Shown: positions 1 to 7,714, counted from the first letter of the stretch. The stretch: 64,000 nucleotides of DNA from Alkalibacillus almallahensis (GCF_011761495.1 NZ_JAASRU010000012.1:1-64000); one strand, 5' to 3'. The notes: generated by a model not told the origin, from the letters alone. Numbers and translations: made by a program.

Positions 1-82
1 TACCAAGGAAATCCTTGAATTATAGAACGCCTATTGAGTGTTTCATGGATCACGTCGATGACAGTATGTTGTCTCGCTTAAT

Positions 83-112
83 TTGACAAATGAATATTAA
101 TATGATTTATCT
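83..112 (+). promoter_or_regulatory. Possible promoter of the first small membrane gene
   Basis: A perfect TTGACA lies at 83-88. The best -10 candidate is TTATCT at 107-112 with an 18-base spacer, which is weak. It precedes the TTG start at 136. Confidence 0.35.
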
Positions 113-135
113 TAATAAAAAAGGGGGGGATTATC

Positions 136-393
136 TTGTTTACTAAGAGAAATTCTTTAATTTTGAGCATCATTGTATTTGTTTTAAGCATCTTAGTCAT
201 AAGCTCCAGTCCGAATTTCATCGCAACAGGACTACTTGTGATTGTTTCAGTCCTACTATTTTGTAATTATTTAAGGTTAAGGTTTGGCCTTAAAACCGCA
301 GAACTTGCAGGTGTTTTTATTGTAGCTATTATTATCATATTTTCACTTTTTATATTAGTGTTATTGGCCGTGTTAAAATCCAATATGCAATGA
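136..393 (+). CDS. Small hydrophobic membrane protein, unknown function
   Basis: I do not recognise a family. The 85-residue product is almost entirely hydrophobic, with three probable membrane segments at about residues 8-24, 28-45 and 55-80, separated by a short basic loop (NYLRLRFGLK). The start is a TTG at 136, chosen because a very strong ribosome binding site (AAGGGGGGG, 121-129) sits seven bases upstream. It stands alone, 137 bases before another unrelated small membrane gene on the same strand. An integral membrane location is the only inference I would make. Confidence 0.6.
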   Translation: MFTKRNSLILSIIVFVLSILVISSSPNFIATGLLVIVSVLLFCNYLRLRFGLKTAELAGVFIVAIIIIFSLFILVLLAVLKSNMQ

Positions 394-530
394 CGTATTT
401 TGTGTTCAATATAACGATCATTAAACCACTTGATATTAGTTCAGGTTATCAATAAAAATCTAATAGAGATAAAGGGTTTATTGAGTATTACATAGATTAT
501 GAAAATAAGTTTTTAAAGTAAGGTTGTATT

Positions 531-902
531 ATGATGATACCTATTTTCTTCATTTTAATTTGTATCCTTATATTAGATCAGCTTATAAATAAAAATCTAA
601 TAAAAAGGAATAGTATTGAACAAACTGCTTCACGAAGTAAATATGTAAATAAGATCCATAAATATGGTGAGTTGATACTTTATGGGGCAACGATGATTGT
701 GATGGTGTTATCAGTAATAGAGTTTTATTACCTTAGATTACTCATTTTTATTGGTCCAGGTATTACCTTTGCGTTTCGCACCATAATGAAATGGAAATTT
801 ACTAATCAAGATAAAACATATCTGCTAAGTGCAGTAACTTGTGGATTATTTATGATTGGCTCAATTGTGTATGGAGTGTTTGAGTACAATTTAATTGTTT
901 AG
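531..902 (+). CDS. Membrane protein, unknown function
   Basis: I do not recognise a family. The 123-residue product has an N-terminal hydrophobic segment (residues 3-17), a polar basic stretch (about 20-45), then three hydrophobic segments near 47-68, 70-85 and 95-118, so probably four membrane spans. A modest AAGG precedes the ATG at 531. It lies just downstream of another small membrane gene but with a 137-base gap, so co-transcription is uncertain. The AT-rich composition resembles the rest of the first 8 kb, which looks like an accessory region. Confidence 0.6.
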   Translation: MMIPIFFILICILILDQLINKNLIKRNSIEQTASRSKYVNKIHKYGELILYGATMIVMVLSVIEFYYLRLLIFIGPGITFAFRTIMKWKFTNQDKTYLLSAVTCGLFMIGSIVYGVFEYNLIV

Positions 903-1096
903 AACCATTCTAGAAGCCTTGAACTTAAAATAATATTAATATGCTAAAAATTGAGTGATTTTTTACATAAAATCAAGTTGTTAGTTTGAGGAGTAGTTTT
1001 TAATACGTTTAGTTCAACCTAGTTTCTACTTGCTCTTCACACATGTATCAAGATATGGTAATCTTAGCTTAATTCAAGGAGGTATCGACAATCAAA

Positions 1097-1123
1097 ATGG
1101 ACAATTCCCTTATTTTTGCGTAA
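1097..1123 (+). CDS. Putative leader peptide MDNSLIFA upstream of the ABC-F gene
   Basis: An ATG at 1097 opens an 8-codon frame ending in TAA. AAGGAGG lies at 1076-1082, giving a rather long spacing of 14 bases. Its position between a candidate promoter and an intrinsic terminator ahead of an ABC-F gene is what suggests a regulatory peptide on which drug-stalled ribosomes could alter RNA folding. There is no direct evidence of translation. Confidence 0.4.
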   Translation: MDNSLIFA

Positions 1124-1249
1124 TTAAATTTATTCAAAAAGTCTTTTGCCACGAGCAAAAGAAGGGGATACGTGTGTCTATTTTGACGGTTACTATAAAA
1201 TAATCATTCCTTTTCGTCATATTGCTATATGATGGAAGAGTTTGTAACG

Positions 1250-1279
1250 GCACAGGGACCCTTCCTCTGTGCTTTTTTT
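1250..1279 (+). terminator. Intrinsic terminator (attenuator) just before the ABC-F start
   Basis: GCACAG at 1250-1255 pairs with CTGTGC at 1267-1272, extended by GG/CC around a bulged T, and is followed by seven T residues. It ends 22 bases before the ABC-F start codon and after a promoter-like sequence, so it is better read as a conditional attenuator than as an end-of-gene terminator. Confidence 0.7.
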
Positions 1280-1301
1280 GTGGCGAAATTGGAGTGATGT
1301 T

Positions 1302-3119
1302 ATGTTTGTCATAAAAGCTGAAAATTTAACAATGGAAAAAGGTGTTCGGAAGTTATTTGAAGGCGTAACGTTTGATATTTTACCGAATGAACGTGTTGCC
1401 TTATTAGGCATGAATGGTGTAGGAAAGACGAGTTTGATTAATGGACTGCTTGAACTTGAGCCTATAGCTGAAGGTGACATTTATTATGGTGTAGACTGGT
1501 CGAATATTGGTTACATGGTTCAAGCGGAAGAAAGTCATACGGATTTACAACTCAGGAATTGGGTTGTAAGCGAACACCCTAAAGAACAACTAAGAAGAAC
1601 GCTTATTCAATTAGAAAATCAATTAGAAAAAGATCCGAGCGATGCAGCTATTTTGAAAGAATATAATGAGGCAATATCACAGTATTTAGAAGTTGATGGC
1701 TATCAATGGGAAATGGAGATTGAAAGCAGATTATTAGAAATGGGATTAATAGAAGAAACATGGCATATACCTTTTAAACAACTGAGTGGTGGCCAAAAAA
1801 CGCGGGCTAAACTTGTGAAGCTTATGCTTGAAAATCCACAGTTTATTATTCTTGATGAGCCAACTAATCATTTGGATTTAGAAACGATCGATTGGTTAGT
1901 TAAATGGTTGCAAGCGTTTCAAGGCACGGTTTTATTGGTTTCTCATGAACGTGAATTTATAGATCGGGTTGCAACGACAACTTTTGAATTAACACCTGAA
2001 GGACTGACCAGATATGAAGGTGGATACAAGGAATATGAGGCTCAGAAGGAAATCGAAGAAAAAACGCGAAAACAGCAATATGAGAATCAGGAAAAAGAAC
2101 GACGGAAACTCAAAGAATTGATCCAACAATATAAAGGTTGGCATGCAAGTGCTAATGCTAAAGCCAGTGTCCGTGACCCATATGCGCAAAAGAAAGCGTC
2201 TAAGCAAGCATCAAAGCTTAAAGCAAAAGAGAGTGCATTAGAGCATTTGGAAAAAGAAGCAATTCAAAAACCAAAGCAACCAAGCAGAATAAATACACAA
2301 ATACATTCAAGTGAGTTTACTGGTAAACGCATGGTTCACGTTGATCAGGTGTCTAAGTCATATGACGATAAAACCGTTTTAAAAGATGTGAACTTAGATA
2401 TATTGAAAGGTGACCGTATAGGTGTGGTAGGTGCTAACGGCAGTGGGAAGACGACTTTGCTAGAATTAATATCTGGTCTTAGTGAGGGTGATCAAGGCGC
2501 CATTCATTATAATCCTCAGGTGAGTATCGGGCAATTTTTCCAAGAGTTCGAACAACTAAACGAGCAGAATACGATATTAGATGAAATCATGGAGCTTCCT
2601 AATATGAATCAAACTGATGCTCGTACGATCTTGGCATGTTTTTTGTTTAGAAGAGAAGAGGTTTTTAAAACGATTGGTAACTTGAGCGAAGGGGAAAAAG
2701 GGCGCGTCGCTTTTGTGAAGTTGTATTTTTCGGATGCTAATTTGTTAATTTTAGATGAGCCTAATAATTATTTTGATATTTCATCGAGAGAAATTATTGA
2801 AGATGCTTTAGTTAACTATCCGGGCTCTATCGTATTAGTGACTCATGACCCGTACTTGTTGCGAGCGATTTCGAATAAAATTATTTCATTAGAACAACAA
2901 ACGATCCAAGTTTTCAATGGGACATATGGTGACTGGGTGAACCACGTTAATGTTGAATCAGAAGAGCAACAGCTGTTAAATCAATTAGCAGAATTGGAAG
3001 CGAGGTATTCTCAAGGCTTGCTTGAAGAGTTTGAGTCATCACAACAAGAAGAGGAGAAGGTTGAAGCATTAAAGGATTTGAAGGCTGAGATAGAGTGGTT
3101 GAAAGAACAAATTGGTTAG
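1302..3119 (+). CDS. ABC-F family ATPase, probable antibiotic ribosome-protection type
   Basis: A soluble protein of 605 residues with two ATP-binding domains and no membrane segments, the layout of ABC-F proteins that bind the ribosomal E site and can displace antibiotics. Domain 1 has Walker A GMNGVGKTS (about 36-44), signature LSGGQ (161-165) and Walker B with DEPTNHLD (185-192). A long charged inter-domain linker (about 235-330) follows, then domain 2 with GANGSGKTT, signature LSEGEK and an altered Walker B reading DEPNNYFD. A Gln/Glu-rich coiled tail closes the protein. I chose ATG 1302, with GGAGTG ten bases upstream, over an in-frame GTG at 1269 that overlaps the upstream terminator. 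The attenuator-like leader supports a drug-resistance role, but the substrate class cannot be told. A housekeeping ABC-F is the alternative. Confidence 0.85.
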   Translation: MFVIKAENLTMEKGVRKLFEGVTFDILPNERVALLGMNGVGKTSLINGLLELEPIAEGDIYYGVDWSNIGYMVQAEESHTDLQLRNWVVSEHPKEQLRRTLIQLENQLEKDPSDAAILKEYNEAISQYLEVDGYQWEMEIESRLLEMGLIEETWHIPFKQLSGGQKTRAKLVKLMLENPQFIILDEPTNHLDLETIDWLVKWLQAFQGTVLLVSHEREFIDRVATTTFELTPEGLTRYEGGYKEYEAQKEIEEKTRKQQYENQEKERRKLKELIQQYKGWHASANAKASVRDPYAQKKASKQASKLKAKESALEHLEKEAIQKPKQPSRINTQIHSSEFTGKRMVHVDQVSKSYDDKTVLKDVNLDILKGDRIGVVGANGSGKTTLLELISGLSEGDQGAIHYNPQVSIGQFFQEFEQLNEQNTILDEIMELPNMNQTDARTILACFLFRREEVFKTIGNLSEGEKGRVAFVKLYFSDANLLILDEPNNYFDISSREIIEDALVNYPGSIVLVTHDPYLLRAISNKIISLEQQTIQVFNGTYGDWVNHVNVESEEQQLLNQLAELEARYSQGLLEEFESSQQEEEKVEALKDLKAEIEWLKEQIG

Positions 3120-3161
3120 AAGAGTAACAATTGATTTAATATGGCTATATAGGGAAATAAT

Positions 3162-3209
3162 TAGTGGGATGTGGTTTTAGATGTTTCATACAATGAAAAG
3201 CCACTTCCC
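3162..3209 (+). repeat. Long imperfect inverted repeat after the ABC-F gene
   Basis: GGGATGTGGTTTT pairs with AAAAGCCACTTCCC across a loop of about 20 bases, allowing G-T pairs. It lies 43 bases past the ABC-F stop codon. No T-run follows, so it is a poor intrinsic terminator on this strand. It may be a processing or end-stabilising hairpin. Confidence 0.45.
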
Positions 3210-3242
3210 GTATTGCTATGAATAGATTGGAGGTGCTCCCTG

Positions 3243-3413
3243 ATGTCCAATCCTGATAAAATCATCAAAGAAATTGATATGTTGAATGAGGTGGATCGTC
3301 AGATAGTTCTTAGGAAAATCAAGGAGAAATATATGATGCAGGATAGTATCTTATTAAATAATAATTATGACTGGTGGGATAATGAAGCAGACGAAATCTA
3401 TAATGACATGTAG
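3243..3413 (+). CDS. Small acidic protein resembling type II antitoxins (orphan)
   Basis: A 56-residue protein begins at ATG 3243 behind TTGGAGGTG. The first 32 residues form a charged amphipathic helix (PDKIIKEIDMLNEVDRQIVL) and the tail is acidic and aromatic (YDWWDNEADEIYNDM). Short Bacillus proteins with such a helix and a W/DNE...Y-DL tail usually sit directly upstream of a toxin gene. Here no toxin follows: the next bases hold a decayed gene on the other strand. It could be an orphan antitoxin left after toxin loss, or an unrelated small protein. The function is inferred from appearance only. Confidence 0.5.
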   Translation: MSNPDKIIKEIDMLNEVDRQIVLRKIKEKYMMQDSILLNNNYDWWDNEADEIYNDM

Positions 3414-3422
3414 GTTGATGAA

Positions 3423-3587
3423 TCATATCTCTCCACCTTCTGCTGGTGGGGCATATCGATGTGACCTTGTTTTTACAACTTCCCGTTCGGCTTCATTTTC
3501 TTGTTCTTTTATAAGTGGGACTGCATGTATGGAAGTTGTCTCTCTCTTTTTATCTTGCTTGAAAACCCAAGTTACGAATAGTATCTT
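3423..3587 (-). pseudogene. Decayed copy of the small membrane gene at 5644-5859
   Basis: Reading leftward, the frame gives a hydrophobic stretch, then K-Q-D-K-K-R, then EQENEAEREVVKTRSHR and PPAEGGE before a TGA. The intact gene at 5644-5859 has the same order: membrane segment, DKRKQKKR, ENEKEVEREVEKARSRR, PPASGGPGG. No ATG, GTG or TTG start with a ribosome binding site is visible here. An upstream hydrophobic stretch (LLIIII) is in another frame, suggesting a frameshift. A 14-base direct repeat (ATAGTATCTTATTA, 3343-3356 and 3578-3591) brackets the region. Confidence 0.55.
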
Positions 3588-3684
3588 ATTATGATTATAA
3601 GTAAGTCTTTATGTTGGCAGGTTTTTCCTCAGTCTGTATTGAATCACTATAATATTAGTTCATTTGTCTAAAGGGGATTTGAAT

Positions 3685-4527
3685 ATGTGGGATCAACAAT
3701 TTGTTCATACAGAAAGAGGCGAGTTTGAGGTTTTCACTCAAGGAACTGGTGAGCCACTTTGTGTTACACATTTATATAGTGAATTTAATGAACTGGGGAG
3801 TTATTTTGCTGATGCTTTTGTAAATGATTTCAAGGTTATTTTAGTAAATTTAAAAGAAGCAGGTCATTCTTGTAGAGCTAATACTGATGCAGAATTGAGT
3901 ATGAAAGAAACGGTTAAAGACTTAGATGCGATTAGAGATGCATTGAATTATAAGTCGTGGGGATTTGCGGGTCATTCAACTGGAGGAATGCTAGGATTAG
4001 TTTATGCTCTAAGTTATCCTGATTCCCTAACAAAGTTATTAATTGGTGGAGCAACTGCAACCAAAGCGTATATGAACCATGAGGGAAGCATGTATTCATC
4101 CAATAGTCCCTTAAATAATAAATTAAAAGAAATCTTTTCAGTATTAAAATCTCCTGATTCGACTAAAGAAGAACGAAGAGAGGCTAGTAGAGAATGGGGT
4201 AAGATGTCCCTGTATAATCCTGATCGCTGGGATGATTATTTTTCAAAACCAAGTAGTGGAAAAGTTGTTCAACAAAGATTAGATTACTTTTCATTTAAGG
4301 AATTACCAGATTACGAAATTCAAGATCAGTTACATACTATTTCAGTTCCTTCTATTGTGTTTTGCGGGAGATATGATGCGCAGTGTCCGGTAGTTTTTTC
4401 TCAAGAAATTAGCAAAGGATTGCAAAATTCAAAGTTGTATGTTTTTGAAAAAAGTAACCACTTTCCCTTTGTAGAGGAAAAAGATCATTTTGCAGATATG
4501 GTTATAGATTTTAAAAGGCTAGAGTAG
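3685..4527 (+). CDS. Alpha/beta-hydrolase fold protein
   Basis: A 280-residue cytoplasmic protein with the marks of an alpha/beta-hydrolase. The nucleophile elbow is GHSTGG with Ser98, the acid is probably Asp231 in GRYDAQCP, and the base is His259 in KSNHFPF. The N-terminal strand and oxyanion region is PLCVTHLYSEFNELGSY. The family covers proline iminopeptidases, lactonases and esterases, and the substrate cannot be deduced. The start is ATG 3685, with AAGGGG eight bases upstream; an in-frame TTG at 3664 has no site. It appears monocistronic in the accessory region, with 59 bases to the next gene. Confidence 0.8.
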   Translation: MWDQQFVHTERGEFEVFTQGTGEPLCVTHLYSEFNELGSYFADAFVNDFKVILVNLKEAGHSCRANTDAELSMKETVKDLDAIRDALNYKSWGFAGHSTGGMLGLVYALSYPDSLTKLLIGGATATKAYMNHEGSMYSSNSPLNNKLKEIFSVLKSPDSTKEERREASREWGKMSLYNPDRWDDYFSKPSSGKVVQQRLDYFSFKELPDYEIQDQLHTISVPSIVFCGRYDAQCPVVFSQEISKGLQNSKLYVFEKSNHFPFVEEKDHFADMVIDFKRLE

Positions 4528-4586
4528 TTTTAAAAATTAACTAATTGTGAGTTAAAATTGTGGCATAAAAGGAGTGATTGAAGTTG

Positions 4587-5069
4587 ATGAAGTTTGTAGT
4601 GTCGTCATTGCTAATTTTTGTGTTGTTGATTGGGATTATATTAGGATTCAGTCAAGTTAGTGCAGATGAAGAAAAACAGGTGAGTGATTATCAGACCATA
4701 GAACAATTAACGAGTTATAAAAACAAGCCTTTAGAAGATTTTGTTCCTACTCAACACAAGGCATCAAAAGGTATGATTACCCATCCAGAACATGATTCTG
4801 TTGACGAATTCATGGAAAGTTTGAAGCGTGGCGTTAATGGTAAAGAAGATTATGCTAAAAAAGAAAGAGATTTAAAAGGACATATTGGGGATTCTGCTTA
4901 TAATTATGCTGAATACTTCTTAGATCAGACAAATGAGCATGATGATTTATTAAAAGGTTTATTAGAAAAAGCTCAACCGTTACATGGAACAGGAGTTCAT
5001 TCATTAACAGATGAAGAATTGAATCAAGTGTTTAATGAACTGAAAGAGTATGTGAATAGTTATGACTAA
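4587..5069 (+). CDS. Secreted or membrane-anchored protein, unknown function
   Basis: I do not recognise a family with certainty. The 160-residue product starts with a classical signal sequence (FVVSSLLIFVLLIGIILGF) ending near SADEE, so it is probably exported. The mature part is charged and helical, with no cysteine and no membrane segment. GGAG at 4571-4574 lies 12 bases before ATG 4587; in-frame TTG codons at 4578 and 4584 are alternatives and would add up to three residues. A hairpin resembling a terminator follows the stop. Confidence 0.6.
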   Translation: MKFVVSSLLIFVLLIGIILGFSQVSADEEKQVSDYQTIEQLTSYKNKPLEDFVPTQHKASKGMITHPEHDSVDEFMESLKRGVNGKEDYAKKERDLKGHIGDSAYNYAEYFLDQTNEHDDLLKGLLEKAQPLHGTGVHSLTDEELNQVFNELKEYVNSYD

Positions 5070-5093
5070 GCCTGAGAATTCGGGCCTGTTTTC
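5070..5093 (+). terminator. Probable terminator after the secreted-protein gene
   Basis: GCCTGA pairs with TCGGGC (one T-G pair) around GAAT, followed by CTGTTTTCGTT. The T-run is short, so strength is uncertain. Confidence 0.5.
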
Positions 5094-5194
5094 GTTGTGA
5101 ATAATGAAAAATAACTCAGATTAGTTATAATGATTCTTTTAAGTAGTCCTATCATTATTAAAACTGTTTTAATTGGTCGAAGGGGAATAAACTA

Positions 5195-5596
5195 ATGAAA
5201 AAGTTTTATGTCGCATCAAGTTTTAAAAATAAAGATGCAGTCCGTTTAGTTAGTAATAAGTTAATCAATAAGGGCTTTGTTCAAACTTATGATTGGACGA
5301 AAAATGAGAGAGCTTCAACTTTTGAGGATTTAATGGATATAGGGCAAAAAGAAAAAGATGCTGTGATGGAAGCAGATTTCATTATTGTGTTATTGCCTGC
5401 AGGAAAAGGGAGTCATATTGAGTTCGGGATCGCACTTGGACAAGGGAAAAGAATTTATCTTTATTCATCAGACGAATCAGTCAATCATCTTGAAACAACA
5501 AGTACGTTTTATCATTTATCTGAGGTAGAACAATGTGTTGGGTCTATTGATGATTTAATAGAAACTGTAACAAATAGCCAAGCGTCATTTGACTAA
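5195..5596 (+). CDS. Nucleoside 2-deoxyribosyltransferase-like protein
   Basis: A 133-residue cytoplasmic protein with the signature of the nucleoside 2-deoxyribosyltransferase / Rossmann-like superfamily. The N-terminal strand FYVASSF is followed by a helix. ADFIIVLLPAGKGSHIEFGIALGQGK has the conserved G-S-x-x-E-x-G in which the glutamate is the usual nucleophile position. The length fits the family. Many Bacillus members are annotated only as group-specific proteins and their substrates are unknown, so nucleotide cleavage is inferred. A good ribosome binding site (AAGGGG) precedes the ATG. It stands alone with no biosynthetic neighbours. Confidence 0.75.
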   Translation: MKKFYVASSFKNKDAVRLVSNKLINKGFVQTYDWTKNERASTFEDLMDIGQKEKDAVMEADFIIVLLPAGKGSHIEFGIALGQGKRIYLYSSDESVNHLETTSTFYHLSEVEQCVGSIDDLIETVTNSQASFD

Positions 5597-5643
5597 TGAG
5601 GTGCGTTGGACATCAAAAAGATGGTTAATTTTATTTGGGCTTA

Positions 5644-5859
5644 TCACAAGCCTCCAGGTCCGCCGCTTGCTGGTGGGCCATTTCGACGTGATCTTGCTTT
5701 TTCAACTTCTCGCTCGACTTCTTTTTCGTTTTCTTTTTCTTGCTGGGTTTTCAGGTGATGTGGTTTCGTGTAGCGCTTTTTCTGCTTTCGTTTATCTAGA
5801 ATGATCATAAGTGCAATGGCTGCGACTAGGAATAAGCCCCATAAGATGTTGGATAACAT
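5644..5859 (-). CDS. Small single-span membrane protein with charged tail and Gly/Pro C-terminus
   Basis: I do not recognise a named family. From ATG 5859 (AAAGGTGG upstream) the 71-residue product has one membrane span (NILWGLFLVAAIALMIIL), a strongly basic stretch (DKRKQKKR), a charged Glu/Lys helix and the C-terminal sequence NGPPASGGPGGL. This suggests an N-out/C-in or secreted-tail peptide anchored in the membrane. A decayed relative lies at 3423-3587 on the same strand, so the locus has been duplicated and one copy lost. The longer in-frame start at 5889 lacks a ribosome binding site. Confidence 0.6.
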   Translation of the reverse strand: MLSNILWGLFLVAAIALMIILDKRKQKKRYTKPHHLKTQQEKENEKEVEREVEKARSRRNGPPASGGPGGL

Positions 5860-5902
5860 ACAATCCACCTTTATACCTTGACATATCAATAAGAAATAGT
5901 AA

Positions 5903-5953
5903 CCCCTACTGATTGAACTTAGTAGGGTGATTTAGCCCCTGACTAGAGGGGCA
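5903..5953. repeat. Two adjacent hairpins between the small membrane gene and darG
   Basis: CCCTACT/AGTAGGG and GCCCCT/AGAGGGGC form two neighbouring inverted repeats. Neither has a clean T-run on either strand. They lie in the 190-base gap downstream of darG and upstream of the small membrane gene, and may end the darTG transcript or act as an RNA-level element. Confidence 0.4.
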
Positions 5954-6049
5954 ATGTGTGACTTTAAACCTTTAAGAGAATTATAAGATTGTTCGTGCTA
6001 GAAGTAAAATATTGATGGTGTATTAGTGATGCGTATGACAGAGTTAACT

Positions 6050-7069
6050 TTATACTTCCAACCGTCTAAGGTGTTCTGCTGCTTTTAAAATATGCTTCTC
6101 AGGAAACAGATTTCTTTTTCGTTCGTTCCAATTGTGTACTTCTGTTATGAGTGCTTCTGTTGTCGTTGGGTTCACTGTTTTATGGATCCAATCAACTGTG
6201 GCTAATAACTCCATTCCATAAGGGTTTTCAAAACCATTTATGATATGACGTAATTTTTCAAGTCTCATAGTGTACTCAGTGTTTTTTTCTAAAAATTCAT
6301 ATGCCTGTTCGCTAGCTGAATTGATAAGGTGAATTTCTGCATCTCTGCTACGGTCACCATATCCTCGAATGAAATGACCTTCTAATCTCTGCAAAACGAA
6401 ATTTAGATTTTCGGCGTAAGGTCCATATTTCCCTTTAACAAAGTTTAGATTCAATGGTTCGCCGACTTCTTGTAAAAAGTAAGCAATCTTTTGTGCTTCT
6501 AAGAGTGTCAAACGATAATCAGGTTCTTTATAATTATTTAATGAAGCAAGCAATAGTGCTCTGGCTTCTGTCATTTTAGGTTGCTTAGTGCCTATCTTCA
6601 TATTTTCTGGGGCAGGACTCCCAGCTGGTTCATAGACATAAACTTCAATCGGTATATCTTGAAAGGCATTTTCTATTAATGGTTTTACTTCTGACCATTC
6701 TAGTCCGCCATTACCACACCCGAGGGGAGGAAGTGCTATGGACTGTATGTTTAATTCTTTAATTATTTTCACAAGATCATTTAATCCTTCTGTTATATAA
6801 TTAATTTTTGATTTTTCTTTCCAGTGCTTTTTGGTAGGAAAGTTTATAATATATTTCGGTCCTATTATTCCGTGAGTAGGTACTACATGCATGTAACCAA
6901 TATTGATTTGGCGGTTTTTGCATGCTTTCTCATATTCACGAAATACTTCAGGGAAAGCTTGTTTAAATTGTAATGCAATTCCTTTACCCATTACTCCAAC
7001 TGTATTAACAGTGTTCACAAGTGCTTCCGATTGATCTTCTAATAAATTTCCTTTTTTATACTGAATCAT
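6050..7069 (-). CDS. darG: DarG antitoxin: macrodomain DNA ADP-ribosylglycohydrolase
   Basis: A 339-residue antitoxin of the DarTG system. The N-terminal macrodomain (about 1-155) shows the ADP-ribose-binding segments NTVNTVGVMGKGIAL (19-33) and PPLGCGNGGLEW (about 115-126), as in known DarG enzymes that remove ADP-ribose from thymidine in DNA. The C-terminal helical domain (about 165-339, with QKIAYFLQEVGEPL and KGKYGPYAENL) is the part that in DarG proteins binds and blocks DarT. The start is ATG 7069 with GGGAGGTG upstream; an in-frame GTG at 7078 overlaps that site. It follows darT by 15 bases, so the pair is one transcript in toxin-antitoxin order. The neutralising activity is inferred from the family. 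Confidence 0.9.
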   Translation of the reverse strand: MIQYKKGNLLEDQSEALVNTVNTVGVMGKGIALQFKQAFPEVFREYEKACKNRQINIGYMHVVPTHGIIGPKYIINFPTKKHWKEKSKINYITEGLNDLVKIIKELNIQSIALPPLGCGNGGLEWSEVKPLIENAFQDIPIEVYVYEPAGSPAPENMKIGTKQPKMTEARALLLASLNNYKEPDYRLTLLEAQKIAYFLQEVGEPLNLNFVKGKYGPYAENLNFVLQRLEGHFIRGYGDRSRDAEIHLINSASEQAYEFLEKNTEYTMRLEKLRHIINGFENPYGMELLATVDWIHKTVNPTTTEALITEVHNWNERKRNLFPEKHILKAAEHLRRLEV

Positions 7070-7084
7070 TGCTTCCACCTCCCA

Positions 7085-7714
7085 TTAAAAATAAAATTCT
7101 GGTTTTATAAGTACGGTCATATCTTCTTTGTGTTCTTGTAATATGTTATTCACTCTGTTTTTCATGTCGCTGTTAAATACCCCGATCCCTAGAAATGATT
7201 CGAGTTCAACAGTTTGATGTACCAAAAATTCAGCTTGACGCCGCCATTTGCGGTCAGGGAATTCATCTGTATCATGCCAATAAGTGTTTTCCATGACGTC
7301 CCAATCGATTTTATCAAGGTCATTTAAATCATTATAGAAATCGGTTAATGCCATAATAGCGTGCCCATTTGTGAAAACAAACTTTTTATTTGCCTGAATT
7401 ATTTTTTCTGTGTCAGTAACAAAATAAATGATATCACTTTGTTCACCTTCAAACCCTTCAACTCTATTATTCTTTATAGCATAAAGCATTGGTGAACGAG
7501 GAGCAAAATAAAAAGGCACATAATCGTGTAATCTTCCGAAAGGAGATGCATTCACCGATGTAGTTGAACGTCTGTCTTGAATTCTTTTGTGGGCAATGTC
7601 AGAGTGTGAAAATTCTCCATCTTTCACAAGGGAATGAGCCAATATTTGTCCGCTTTTTAGTATTGAAGGAAGGTTTTTGTAGCTTGTAATATGGTATAAA
7701 AGTTTTCTTTCCAT
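7085..7714 (-). CDS. darT: DarT toxin: DNA thymidine ADP-ribosyltransferase
   Basis: A 209-residue protein with the DarT (DUF4433) fold. The N-terminal H-I-T-S-x-x-N-L-x-S-I-L-x-S-G motif (8-22) contacts NAD in family members. APRSPMLYAI (71-80) matches the conserved PRSPM loop, and RRQAEFLV places the catalytic glutamate at about residue 162, close to Glu160 of the Thermus enzyme. No residue essential to the family appears missing. DarT marks thymidine in single-stranded DNA and stops replication; some DarTG systems protect against phage. A 12-base inverted-repeat-like sequence (7744-7755) lies about 30 bases upstream of the start and may be an operator. Confidence 0.9.
   Translation of the reverse strand: MERKLLYHITSYKNLPSILKSGQILAHSLVKDGEFSHSDIAHKRIQDRRSTTSVNASPFGRLHDYVPFYFAPRSPMLYAIKNNRVEGFEGEQSDIIYFVTDTEKIIQANKKFVFTNGHAIMALTDFYNDLNDLDKIDWDVMENTYWHDTDEFPDRKWRRQAEFLVHQTVELESFLGIGVFNSDMKNRVNNILQEHKEDMTVLIKPEFYF

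Larger units (their letters stand above)
903..1301 (+). promoter_or_regulatory. Attenuator-type leader region of the ABC-F gene
   Basis: This 399-base stretch between genes is organised like a regulatory leader. A candidate promoter is TTGCTC (1030-1035) with TATGGT (1054-1059), spacer 18. An 8-codon reading frame follows an AAGGAGG. Hairpins lie at 1143-1161 (CTTTTGC/GCAAAAG) and 1217-1232 (TCATAT/ATATGA), and an intrinsic terminator at 1250-1279 precedes the gene start at 1302. GGAAG at 1234-1238 can pair with CTTCC at 1261-1265, inside the terminator hairpin, which would make an antiterminator. ABC-F resistance genes such as vmlR are known to be controlled by attenuation; that it happens here is inference. 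Confidence 0.6.

Noticed and set aside
449-602. Repeated word ATAAAAATCTAATA (about 450 and 586)
   Set aside because: Only 14 AT-rich bases shared; chance is likely and no flanking similarity is visible.
1217-1480. Minus-strand 87-codon frame over the ABC-F start
   Set aside because: It overlaps the attenuator and the ABC-F N-terminus, has no ribosome binding site and no recognisable protein.
3367-3594. Plus-strand 75-codon frame after the antitoxin-like gene
   Set aside because: It is the opposite strand of the decayed membrane gene and overlaps the antitoxin-like gene; composition is not protein-like.
5589-5804. Plus-strand 71-codon frame
   Set aside because: It is the complement of the intact small membrane gene at 5644-5859, which has a better start and a homologous remnant.
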